Shown here: piece by piece, positions 52,923 to 60,747 of the stretch | Position numbering within the stretch: position 1 is the first letter of the stretch | Layout of the letters: every line of letters begins with the position of its first letter | Origin: Peptostreptococcus canis | GTDB taxonomy: Bacteria; Bacillota; Clostridia; Peptostreptococcales; Peptostreptococcaceae | Assembly: GCF_014229965.1 (NCBI RefSeq) | Contig: NZ_JABGBW010000001.1 | Coordinates: forward strand, 471,811 to 535,810 | Direction: 5' to 3' | DNA: 64,000 bases | Made by a program: the position numbers and the translations under genes | The notes under the pieces: model-generated | The model's database searches: none | What the model was told of the DNA's origin: nothing | The model's input: the letters and a program-made list of their open reading frames with translations, nothing else

Positions 52923-54671
52923 ATGAGAGAACTTCTAAAGAAACTGTATAGTATTGCAGGAAAAGAGTCGCAAAAATTAAGCCGAATGATAGTTTTTGAA
53001 ATATTGAAAAGTATTTTTGAAGGTATTTCGCTTGGGGCGATATTATTCCTCTTGCTTAAAATTTTTGAGAAACTATTTGAGCAAAAAGAAGTAGTTATGA
53101 ATGATGTCTATATAGTATTTGGAATAGCTGTGCTTAGTGTTGCAGGCAAAATAGTGTTTGGCTATTTGGCAGACCGCAACAAATATATAGCAACTTATAA
53201 TTTGGGTGCAGAAAATAGACTGTATATTGGAGATAAGCTAAAGCAAGTAAATATGGGATACTTCAACTCTAACCGATTGGGACATATTTCAGGAGGATTA
53301 ACAAGCGTAATAGGAGAACTGGAAACAGTAGGTGTCAATATCATTGAAATGATGTTTGTAGGAATAATACAGACTGTTATTATGGCATGTTTTATGTTGC
53401 CTTTTGATTTCATTACAGGAGTTATTATTCTGATAACTTTAATGATTGGATTATTTGTTAATGCGGTTTTTCAAAATAAAGCGGATCAACTAACCAAGAA
53501 ATTGCAAAAATTGAAGGTAGAATTAAATGCAAACACTTTAGAATTTGTAAAAGGTATTGGTGTTATAAAATCTTTCGGCAAGAACAAAGAAATGCTTGGA
53601 GATTTGGAAAACAGCATCAGTGATAACAAAAAAGGATACTTTAATGTTGAAAAAGTAATTGTACCGGTAAATTTGATTTTTCTTCTTGTGTTCAAATTAG
53701 GTATGTGTGCAATTATTTTAAGTTCCATTGTGAGATATAGTAATGGAGAATTAGAGCCGTATAAAACAGTAATGCTCATTGTTTCGAGTTTTATCGTTTT
53801 TGCAGGTTTTGAGATGGCAGGAAGTATGCAGAACTTAAGAGGAATTGCTGTGCAAAACCTTGATGCGATTACAAAACTTAGAGATATAAAAACAATTAGT
53901 GAGGGACAGAAAGTAACAATTGAAAACTCTGATATATACTTAAAAAATATTGATTTTTCCTATGATGATAAAAAATTATTTCAGGGTGTAAGTGCCTTTA
54001 TACCGTCAGGGAAAACAACAGCATTGATTGGAGCGTCCGGAAGTGGAAAAAGCACTATATGTAATTTGATAGCAAGGTTTTGGGATGTGGATAGTGGTGA
54101 AATAATCATTGATGGTACGAATGTAAAGGATTATAGATATGACAATCTATTGTCTAATTTCAGTTTCGTTTTCCAAGATGTTTATTTATTTGATGACACA
54201 GTGAAAAATAACATCGCTTTTGGAAATCCTGATGCTACAGATGATGAGATCGTTGAGGTTGCAAAACACGCAAGATGCCATGACTTTATTATGGCACTTC
54301 CGGATGGATATGAAACCATTTTACAAGAAGGTGGCTCCAACTTATCGGGAGGAGAAAGACAGAGAATTTCTATTGCAAGAGCAATGCTTAAGCCAAGTAA
54401 AATTGTCATACTGGATGAGGCTACTTCAAGTGTAGATCCTGAAAATGAACAAGAGCTTGTAGCTGCTCTTAATGATTTGTTAAAAGATAAGACTGTAATA
54501 GTGATTGCCCATAAACTTGAAACAATTAAGAGTTCTGATCAGATTATTGTAATGGATAAAGGAAGTATTGAGAATGTAGGAACTCATGATGAACTGATGA
54601 AATCATCTTCAATATATAAAAAGTTTATAGAACAAAGAGAAAAAGCTATTCAGTGGAAATTAAATGATTAA
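52923..54671 (+). CDS. ABC transporter, membrane plus ATPase domains, second of a pair
   Basis: The 582-residue half-transporter starts directly at the previous stop. Walker A is LIGASGSGKSTICNLIAR near 368, signature NLSGGERQRISIARAM near 475, and Walker B VILDEATSSVDPE. The pair resembles exporter-fold ABC proteins used for metallophore uptake or drug export; direction and substrate are not decided by sequence. Confidence 0.92.
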   Translation: MRELLKKLYSIAGKESQKLSRMIVFEILKSIFEGISLGAILFLLLKIFEKLFEQKEVVMNDVYIVFGIAVLSVAGKIVFGYLADRNKYIATYNLGAENRLYIGDKLKQVNMGYFNSNRLGHISGGLTSVIGELETVGVNIIEMMFVGIIQTVIMACFMLPFDFITGVIILITLMIGLFVNAVFQNKADQLTKKLQKLKVELNANTLEFVKGIGVIKSFGKNKEMLGDLENSISDNKKGYFNVEKVIVPVNLIFLLVFKLGMCAIILSSIVRYSNGELEPYKTVMLIVSSFIVFAGFEMAGSMQNLRGIAVQNLDAITKLRDIKTISEGQKVTIENSDIYLKNIDFSYDDKKLFQGVSAFIPSGKTTALIGASGSGKSTICNLIARFWDVDSGEIIIDGTNVKDYRYDNLLSNFSFVFQDVYLFDDTVKNNIAFGNPDATDDEIVEVAKHARCHDFIMALPDGYETILQEGGSNLSGGERQRISIARAMLKPSKIVILDEATSSVDPENEQELVAALNDLLKDKTVIVIAHKLETIKSSDQIIVMDKGSIENVGTHDELMKSSSIYKKFIEQREKAIQWKLND

Positions 54672-54686
54672 GGGAGGAGCTATAGA

Positions 54687-56039
54687 GTGAAACAAGAGAT
54701 GAAAGAACAATTACTAACTAAAAGACCGATAGATTTACTATTTCAGCTATCTATTCCAGCGGTTATAGGAATGATAGTTATCGGTCTATATCCTTTGATG
54801 GACGGAATATTTGCCGGGAAAATTATAGGACAAACGGCTATGACAGCTTGTGGTGTTGCAATGCCATTAACATTTTTTAACAGTGGAGTGTCTACACTTC
54901 TTGGTGTTGGTTCGGCATCCGTTCTTTCCAGAGCAATAGGAAAAGGAGATCAGAAAACTGTCGATAAAATTATGGGGAACTTAATCTATTGGGTAATTTT
55001 CTTCTCTGTAATTATCACAGTTGGAGGAATAATCCTTGCACCACACTTTTTATCTATGGTGGGTGCAACAGGTGAAATCAAAGCCTATGGCATTAGATAC
55101 CTTAGAGTAATTTTCATTGGCTCCCTATTTGTGAACTTTACACAGTCAGCCAACATGGTTATGCGTGGTGAAGGGCTGATGAAAAAAGCTATGACGATTA
55201 TGGGGCTTGGAGCTTTGCTGAATATTATTCTTGATCCAATCCTAATGACTGTTATGGGAAAATATGCTATTGAAGGTGCTGCTCTTGCAACTATTATAGC
55301 ACAGTTTGTTCAAGCTGTTGTAACGATGCACTATTTCTTGAAGAAGAGTAAGGTTGTTAAAATCCATAGGATAAAGTCGGATGCTGAAATAAAAAAAGAA
55401 ATGTTCGGTGTGGGTTCTTCCGCTATGATGATGCAACTCCTATTTATGATACAACAGACAATGCTATATAAAATGGCATTTAAATATGGCGGAGATCCGA
55501 ATGGGATTTTGATGGCAGCCTCACTTCGTGTATATGCCTTTTCATTTATTCCTCTTTGGGGAATGAGCCAAGGCTTACAACCTGTTGTCGGAACAAACTT
55601 TGGAGCAAAGCAATATGATAGAGTAAGGCAGGCTATGAAAGTATTTTCTATTGGAGGGCTTATCCTTGCAGCAATTTTTTGGATTCCATCCTTGTTGCTA
55701 TCAAGTCAGATACTTTCATTGTTTGGAGTAGAAGCAGATATTATTGCACATGGAGTTGGTAATTTCAGGCTGTTCTATTCTGTATTTGTTTTGTATGGAG
55801 TAATGGTTATGAGTATTACATTTTTCCAATCAATCGGAAATGGAAAAAAAGCCGGAATCATTGTAATGCTGAGACAATTGTTTTTGTTTGTTCCTGCCAT
55901 GATTTTATTACCAATGATGTTTGGTGTAAAAGCCGTTTGGTTTACTCAACCGCTTGTAGATTTCATTATGATTGTTGTTGGAATATTTATGATGATTAGT
56001 GAGTTGAATAAAATGGGGAAAGAAAAGGTAAAAGTTTAA
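54687..56039 (+). CDS. MATE-family efflux transporter
   Basis: A 450-residue protein with twelve membrane helices and the MATE pattern (LLFQLSIPAVIGMIVIGLYP, then DGIFAGKIIGQTAMTACGVA near 30-50, GMSQGLQPVVGTNFGAKQYD near 290). Exchanges Na+ or H+ for organic compounds. GTG 54687 follows AAGGGAGGAGC. It is last in the AraC-controlled transporter operon. Confidence 0.93.
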   Translation: MKQEMKEQLLTKRPIDLLFQLSIPAVIGMIVIGLYPLMDGIFAGKIIGQTAMTACGVAMPLTFFNSGVSTLLGVGSASVLSRAIGKGDQKTVDKIMGNLIYWVIFFSVIITVGGIILAPHFLSMVGATGEIKAYGIRYLRVIFIGSLFVNFTQSANMVMRGEGLMKKAMTIMGLGALLNIILDPILMTVMGKYAIEGAALATIIAQFVQAVVTMHYFLKKSKVVKIHRIKSDAEIKKEMFGVGSSAMMMQLLFMIQQTMLYKMAFKYGGDPNGILMAASLRVYAFSFIPLWGMSQGLQPVVGTNFGAKQYDRVRQAMKVFSIGGLILAAIFWIPSLLLSSQILSLFGVEADIIAHGVGNFRLFYSVFVLYGVMVMSITFFQSIGNGKKAGIIVMLRQLFLFVPAMILLPMMFGVKAVWFTQPLVDFIMIVVGIFMMISELNKMGKEKVKV

Positions 56040-56123
56040 AACTCTGCTTTGTCGTGCAATGAAATTGTTTTGGAAAGGGAGTGTTATGAAGATATTTTTG
56101 CTATAAGAGATGGAGGAAGAAGA

Positions 56124-56237
56124 ATGAATGCAACTATATACCCATTAAAGATAGAACATGGAAATAAGCATTCTCCTTTTTTCCATAACTGTAGTACTTT
56201 TATGTTTTCACGAGCACTTTCATTACCAATTAAATAA
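56124..56237 (+). CDS. Possible 37-residue peptide gene
   Basis: A short frame starting ATG 56124 with GGAGGAAGA before it. The product (MNATIYPLKIEHGNKHSPFF at the start) matches nothing I know. It may simply be part of the leader of the sigma-like gene. Confidence 0.2.
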   Translation: MNATIYPLKIEHGNKHSPFFHNCSTFMFSRALSLPIK

Positions 56238-56269
56238 ACTTAAAGGAAGAACAGGTTTCTTTCATTTTC

Positions 56270-56311
56270 GAGGACTTTTTATGCCAAGATGCAGAAGTCC
56301 TCCTTTTTTTT
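56270..56311 (+). promoter_or_regulatory. Conserved hairpin leader of the ICE sigma-like gene
   Basis: GAGGACTT (56270-56277) pairs with AAGTCCTC (56295-56302), followed by eight Ts. It is nearly identical over 40 nt to the leader at 12879 in the IME. The gap 56040-56352 holds this element and a doubtful short ORF, nothing else recognised. Confidence 0.6.
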
Positions 56312-56352
56312 GTCTTAAAACGCAGAAAAAAAAAGAAATGGAGGAAACATAT

Positions 56353-56766
56353 ATGCAAAAAGAATATTACCTTTATGTGAATGGACAAAAGGTTAGAGTC
56401 AGCGAGCAGATATATAAAGTCTACTGGCGAGAAAAAGAACACGAGAAGTATTTAGAGCAGATGGACAAGAAAAACCACTTGCTCTTTTTTTCGTCATTGG
56501 ATCATGACGGACATTTTGTGGATAGTATTATTGATGAGAGTGTTGATGTAGAAAAGATTGTGGAAACTCAGATGATGATTGAAGCAGTCAGAAATGCTAT
56601 ATCAAGGCTCAATGCAGAAGAAAGAGATATTATTGAACGCTTGTATTTCAATGATGAAACTTTATCAAGTGTTGCAAGAGATAAGGGAGTAACTTATCAG
56701 ACTATACAATGGCGAAAGGATAGAATTTTAAGAAAGCTCAAAGAGATTTTAGAAAAATTATTGTAG
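56353..56766 (+). CDS. Sigma-70-like DNA-binding protein of the ICE
   Basis: The 137-residue homologue of the IME protein at 12965-13381 has the same N-terminal KEYYLYVNGQKVRVSEQIYK and HDGHFVDSIIDESVDVEKIV segments, and a region-4-like HTH at the C-terminus (LNAEERDIIERLYFNDETLS, GVTYQTIQWRKDRILRKL). It probably activates the recombinase and excision genes that follow. A longer reading through the leader (MPRCRSPPF) stays open upstream, as in the IME. Confidence 0.75.
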   Translation: MQKEYYLYVNGQKVRVSEQIYKVYWREKEHEKYLEQMDKKNHLLFFSSLDHDGHFVDSIIDESVDVEKIVETQMMIEAVRNAISRLNAEERDIIERLYFNDETLSSVARDKGVTYQTIQWRKDRILRKLKEILEKLL

Positions 56767-57079
56767 AAAATACTCTGTATGTGAGGGCGGATTTTCCTTT
56801 ATAAAGTGAAGGGAGATCTGTCCTCTTTAATTTTTTAGAAGATAGGAAATGAAATTCAAGATATTTAAAGGGAATTCTCTCTTATAGCCATTAGGCAGTT
56901 GTTCTTTGACAATTGAATAGACCAAGACGGGACTTTTAATTACTTAGTGAGCAAAAGATATTTACGCCATGACTTTCCTGCTGATTAAATTCGGTTTAAA
57001 TGAATACTGCCATAAGCGAGGATATAAGGAAACGAGCGATAGATAAAGATTCTAAAGCAAAGAACAAGGACAACTTTGT

Positions 57080-57184
57080 GAGCCATGACCTAAGTGATGA
57101 TAATGATACTTCTTTAGTGAAAGCCGGCTCATCTTAACAGGGGCGGTGGTGAGATTCCAATGTTGCTGATCCAAAGCACCCGTC
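57080..57184 (+). ncRNA. Possible structured RNA before the ICE recombinase
   Basis: The 463-bp gene-free gap 56767-57229 has two adjacent candidate hairpins here. GAGCC (57080-57084) pairs with GGCTC (57126-57130) around inner CTAAG/CTTTAG. GGCGGTG (57142-57148) pairs with CACCCGTC (57177-57184) with one bulge. The stretch is G+C-richer than its surroundings and noncoding in all frames. No known RNA family was recognised. Confidence 0.3.
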
Positions 57185-57229
57185 AATGTCATAAAACTTA
57201 AAAATGAATTTTAACGAGGAGGGTTTAGA

Positions 57230-57376
57230 ATGAATAACGAATTACTAAAATATAGCCTCCAATTATCTATGCTATCTATCTTACTTTCAGAACATTTACT
57301 AAACGATATTGAATACAGAAAGATAAAGTTAAAACTAATGAAAAAGTATAACATTTTGACAGAATTATATTTATAA
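57230..57376 (+). CDS. 48-residue SHOCT-like small protein
   Basis: The short gene has GAGGAGGG just before ATG 57230. The product (NNELLKYSLQLSMLSILLSE, then HLLNDIEYRKIKLKLMKKYN) is two amphipathic helices, as in the SHOCT-like small proteins that often precede large serine recombinases in Firmicute ICEs. It may be a recombination directionality factor or regulator; this is inference from position. Confidence 0.6.
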   Translation: MNNELLKYSLQLSMLSILLSEHLLNDIEYRKIKLKLMKKYNILTELYL

Positions 57377-57389
57377 TGTTTTGTAAGTG

Positions 57390-57398
57390 TGGTATAAT
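57390..57398 (+). promoter_or_regulatory. Extended -10 promoter of the ICE recombinase
   Basis: TGGTATAAT at 57390-57398 is a perfect extended -10, 39 bases before the recombinase start. The -35 is weak. Confidence 0.55.
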
Positions 57399-57436
57399 TA
57401 AACTGCATAGAAAGATACAAATAAGGAGGGGATGCA

Positions 57437-59230
57437 GTGAAGAAAGATGTAAAAGTTATTAAAGGTGATACCACACTGAAAAGAACTGCATCAGGCTGTG
57501 TTGAACGCTCAATAAAGCGAGTGGCAGCTTATTGCAGAGTTAGTACAGATACTGAAGATCAGATTAACAGCTATAATTCTCAAGTAGAACACTACACAGA
57601 ATTTATACAGAAAAATAAAGAGTGGACTCTTGCTGGAATATATGCTGATGAAGCAATAACAGGAACACAGGTTGATCGAAGAATTGACTTTCAAAGGCTG
57701 ATAAATGACTGTATGAATGGCGATATAGATATGATAATTACAAAGTCTATATCAAGATTTGCGAGAAATACATTAGACACTTTAAAGTATGTAAGAAAGT
57801 TAAAAGAGTTTAATGTTGCGGTATTTTTTGAAGAAGAAAACATAAATACTCTAACAATGGATGGCGAATTGCTTTTGACTATTTTAAGTTCAGTTGCTCA
57901 ACAGGAAGTAGAGAACATTTCAGCTAATGTTAAAAAAGGCTTGAGAATGAAAATGGAAAGAGGAGAAATGGTCGGCTTTCAAGGATGTTTAGGTTATGAC
58001 TATAATCCGGAGACAAAAAGCATTTCTGTAAACGAAAAAGAAGCTGAAATTGTAAGATATATTTTCAGAAGATATATTGAAGGCGTCGGTGGAATGGTAA
58101 TCTCAAGAGAGTTGGAAGAACAGGGATATTTATCACCAAGAGGAAATAAAAGGTGGACTGAAACAACAGTTTTAGGAATTATAAAAAACGAGAAATATAA
58201 AGGGGATCTCATGATGGGAAAGACCTATACGGTTGATCCTATTTCAAAGAGAAGATTGGATAATTTTGGAGAACAGGATAAGTTTTATATAGAAAGCCAT
58301 CACGAGCCAATTATTTCGAAAGAAGATTTTGAAAAAGCTCAAGGCATTAGATTAAGAAGGTCAAAAAATAGAAATACCGTTGCTAACAATGGTGGTAAAA
58401 GAGAAAAATATTCAAGAAAATATGCTTTTAGCAGCATGCTGGAATGCGGATTTTGCGGTCATAATCTTTCAAGAAGAAATTGGCATTCAAGTTCAGAATA
58501 TACAAAAGTGATATGGCAGTGTGTCAATGCTACTAAAAATGGGAAAAAGTATTGTCCGCATAGCAAAGGAATTGAAGAAGCAGCTATAGAAAAAGCATTT
58601 ATGGAAAGTTATCGTCAAGTATGCCACAATAATGTAGAAATTACCAACGAATTCCTTAAAACTGTTGAAGAAGAATTGAAAGACAACAGTTTAGCTAAAG
58701 ACTTGAAGAAGATAAGCAATCAACTTGATAAAATAATAAAGAAAGAAAAAGATCTTGTTGAATTAAGGCTGAATGAGTCAATCAGCATGGATATATATCA
58801 GGACAAGTATAATGAAATAGCCATTAGCAAAGAGAAATTACTTGCAGAAAAAAGGACTTTAGAAGTAACACTTACTGATGAAAAAGCATTGAAGAAAAGG
58901 CTTGAGGGTTTTAAAAAATTACTTGAATCCAATAAATACCTTGAGGAATTTGATAGAGCTGTATTTGAAAGTATAGTAGATAAAATCATTATTGGGGGAA
59001 CTAACGATGAAGGCGAAATTGATCCTGCAATGATTACTATCATATACAAGACCGGGAAAAAAGATTCTCAGGACGGGAGATTATTTAAGAGCAGAAGAAA
59101 AAATGCCAAGGAAGTTAATGAGGAAACTGGCGGCAAATTGTATCCTCAATCAAGCGACGAGGTTAATAATTTGTATTCCTATCCTATTGACAACACATGT
59201 GGAGTGTGTAGCATTATTGTCCAAACCTGA
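57437..59230 (+). CDS. Large serine recombinase (integrase) of the ICE
   Basis: The 597-residue recombinase integrates and excises the ICE at rlmD. The resolvase domain (about 28-175) begins RVAAYCRVSTDTEDQINSYN with the catalytic serine, then YADEAITGTQVDRR and ITKSISRFARNTLD. A recombinase domain follows (about 190-300), then a zinc ribbon (MLECGFCGHNLSRRNWHS near 335), and a coiled coil (about 420-490). GTG 57437 follows GGAGGGG. The gene runs through the right attachment core. Its last nine codons (CSIIVQT and neighbours) are rlmD DNA, so the C-terminus differs between the integrated and circular states. Confidence 0.93.
   Translation: MKKDVKVIKGDTTLKRTASGCVERSIKRVAAYCRVSTDTEDQINSYNSQVEHYTEFIQKNKEWTLAGIYADEAITGTQVDRRIDFQRLINDCMNGDIDMIITKSISRFARNTLDTLKYVRKLKEFNVAVFFEEENINTLTMDGELLLTILSSVAQQEVENISANVKKGLRMKMERGEMVGFQGCLGYDYNPETKSISVNEKEAEIVRYIFRRYIEGVGGMVISRELEEQGYLSPRGNKRWTETTVLGIIKNEKYKGDLMMGKTYTVDPISKRRLDNFGEQDKFYIESHHEPIISKEDFEKAQGIRLRRSKNRNTVANNGGKREKYSRKYAFSSMLECGFCGHNLSRRNWHSSSEYTKVIWQCVNATKNGKKYCPHSKGIEEAAIEKAFMESYRQVCHNNVEITNEFLKTVEEELKDNSLAKDLKKISNQLDKIIKKEKDLVELRLNESISMDIYQDKYNEIAISKEKLLAEKRTLEVTLTDEKALKKRLEGFKKLLESNKYLEEFDRAVFESIVDKIIIGGTNDEGEIDPAMITIIYKTGKKDSQDGRLFKSRRKNAKEVNEETGGKLYPQSSDEVNNLYSYPIDNTCGVCSIIVQT
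59196..59206 (+). repeat. attR core of the ICE
   Basis: A second copy of CATGTGGAGTG. To its right the reading is typical of an RlmD C-terminus (HVECVALLSKPDVDHH). Confidence 0.8.
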
Positions 59231-59457
59231 TGTCGACCACCATATAAATATAAAAATTGGTGAATATGAACTAGCTGAAATAGATTTTTTGAAAGATGCT
59301 ACTTATGAAGAGATAAGGAAGTATGTCTTAGATAAATATGGATTTAAGGTATCTAATCTATATTTAGCACAAGTAAAGGCAAAGTAATACCATACAATGC
59401 CCAGAGGAAAAAGAGAAGGCTATAGAAGAGGCTTTAGAGTGGTTTGAGATGATGTAA
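59196..59457 (+). pseudogene. rlmD: Displaced 3' end of rlmD
   Basis: From the attR core the frame to 59387 encodes HVECVALLSKPDVDHHINIK, then TYEEIRKYVLDKYGFKVSNL and YLAQVKAK, the C-terminal extension usual in clostridial RlmD. After a stop, another frame at 59395-59457 encodes the normal end (QCPEEKEKAIEEALEWFEMM). The link between the two pieces is lost through a small deletion. Joining 4621 to 59196 restores a frame of about 504 codons. Confidence 0.82.
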
Positions 59458-59512
59458 ATAATGTTGTTTTATTAATAGTAATGGATGGTGTTATTTTTGA
59501 GGAGGAAAATTT

Positions 59513-60715
59513 ATGAAAATAAAATTACCAGATATTGATAGAGAAGAAATATATATAGATAACAAACAATCAATTATATTAATAGGTGCCAATGGTTCAG
59601 GAAAAACAAGAATGAGCATTTGGATTGAAGAAAATAACAAAAATATTTCAGTTCATAGAATATCAGCTCAAAAGTCTTTAAATATGCCAGAAACTGTAAG
59701 TCTGATAGAGTCTGGAATAGCTAATGAAAAATTTTTGTACGGAAATTCATCTAATGATAAAGAATGGCTTAAAGAACATGGAAAGAAATTAATTAGATGG
59801 AATGATAAACCGGTGACACATTTATTAAATGATTTCAATGAGTTAATGGAATTATTGGTTACTGATGATTATGAAAAAAGTATAGAATTTCGTAAAATCC
59901 ATAAAAGTGGAGATACTGAATTTAATAATGAAACAAAGTTAGAAAAAATAAAAAGCGTTTGGGAGGATGTTATTCTTCATCGAAAACTTGAAATTAGTTT
60001 AGGTAAAATAGAAGCATATGATGCAAATGTATATGGTTCAGATAAGCTTTATAATGCTAGTGAAATGAGTGATGGAGAAAGAGCAATTTTTTATTTTATA
60101 GGAGAAGTTTTATCAGTGCCAGAAGGAAGTTTGATAATCATTGATGAACCTGAGAATCATTTGCATAACTCCATATTATCTAGATTATGGAATTCAATAG
60201 AATCTCATAGGGAAGATTGTACTTTTTTATATATAACACACAATATAGAGTTTGCAAGTTCAAGAATTAACAGTCAGATAGTATGGATTAAGAATATAAA
60301 AAGTGATTTTCAATGGGAGTATGAATTAGTTGATGAAGTAAGTAAATATGAAAAATTACAACTTGAAATACTTGGTAATAGACAAAAAGTTCTTCTTGTT
60401 GAAGGAAATTCAAAAAAAAGTATAGATAAAAAATTATATTCTGTTTTATTTCCTGATTATAATGTTATACCTGTTGATAATTGCAATCGTGTTATTCAAT
60501 ACACTAAAGCGTTTCAAAAATTAAAAAGTGCACATTATACTGAAGTTAAAGGAATAATCGATAGAGATAGAAGAAGTGATGAGGAGATATTAAGTTATAA
60601 AAGTTATAATATATTTGCTCCTGAAGTTGCAGAAATAGAAAACTTATTTTTAATTCCAGAAGTTATTAAAGTTGTATGTAAAAAATTATATAAAACTAAT
60701 TACAAAGAATTATAG
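59513..60715 (+). CDS. AAA ATPase with TOPRIM/DUF4435-like C-terminus, probably truncated
   Basis: The 400-residue protein has Walker A IILIGANGSGKTRMSIWI near residue 25, an ABC-type signature EMSDGERAIFYFIG near 186, Walker B SLIIIDEPENHLHNSI near 208, and the His-switch YITHNIEFASS. After residue 295, a TOPRIM-like half follows: VLLVEGNSKKSIDKKLYSVL, GIIDRDRRSDEE and AEIENLFLIPEV. This resembles fused PARIS-type (AAA plus DUF4435) or OLD-type defence proteins. The TOPRIM part is only about 105 residues, roughly half the usual size, and ends soon after the ENLFL motif, so the gene is probably truncated. GAGGAGG precedes the ATG. Confidence 0.72.
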   Translation: MKIKLPDIDREEIYIDNKQSIILIGANGSGKTRMSIWIEENNKNISVHRISAQKSLNMPETVSLIESGIANEKFLYGNSSNDKEWLKEHGKKLIRWNDKPVTHLLNDFNELMELLVTDDYEKSIEFRKIHKSGDTEFNNETKLEKIKSVWEDVILHRKLEISLGKIEAYDANVYGSDKLYNASEMSDGERAIFYFIGEVLSVPEGSLIIIDEPENHLHNSILSRLWNSIESHREDCTFLYITHNIEFASSRINSQIVWIKNIKSDFQWEYELVDEVSKYEKLQLEILGNRQKVLLVEGNSKKSIDKKLYSVLFPDYNVIPVDNCNRVIQYTKAFQKLKSAHYTEVKGIIDRDRRSDEEILSYKSYNIFAPEVAEIENLFLIPEVIKVVCKKLYKTNYKEL

Positions 60716-60747
60716 GAGAGAATTTGCAAAATTAGAGAGGTGTATAT

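Larger units (their letters stand above)
4621..59206 (+). mobile_element. Integrative conjugative element of the Tn1549/CTn5 group, integrated in rlmD
   Basis: The element is bounded by the 11-bp direct repeat CATGTGGAGTG at 4621-4631 and 59196-59206, both lying in the HVE codons of rlmD. It carries replication, coupling, type IV secretion, topoisomerase, helicase and relaxase genes, with a large serine recombinase at the right end. It spans about 54.6 kb, or about 44.7 kb once the nested 9.86-kb IME is removed. The CD1845-family gene just inside the left end and the rlmD (rumA) target match what is known of clostridial CTn5-like elements. The conjugation genes look complete except for virD4, which the IME splits. 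Confidence 0.9.

Noticed and set aside
56158..56352. Hydrophobic N-terminal extension of the ICE sigma-like protein
   Set aside because: The homologous IME protein has no such hydrophobic part, and a good ribosome site lies before ATG 56353. The leader peptide part is kept as a separate finding.
56880..57200. Group I intron or IStron in the noncoding stretch
   Set aside because: I could not recognise the conserved core segments of a group I intron, and no split gene flanks the region.
59103..59195. Upstream part of the ORF covering the displaced rlmD tail
   Set aside because: Before the attR core this frame runs inside the recombinase gene in another phase; only the part from 59196 is rlmD.
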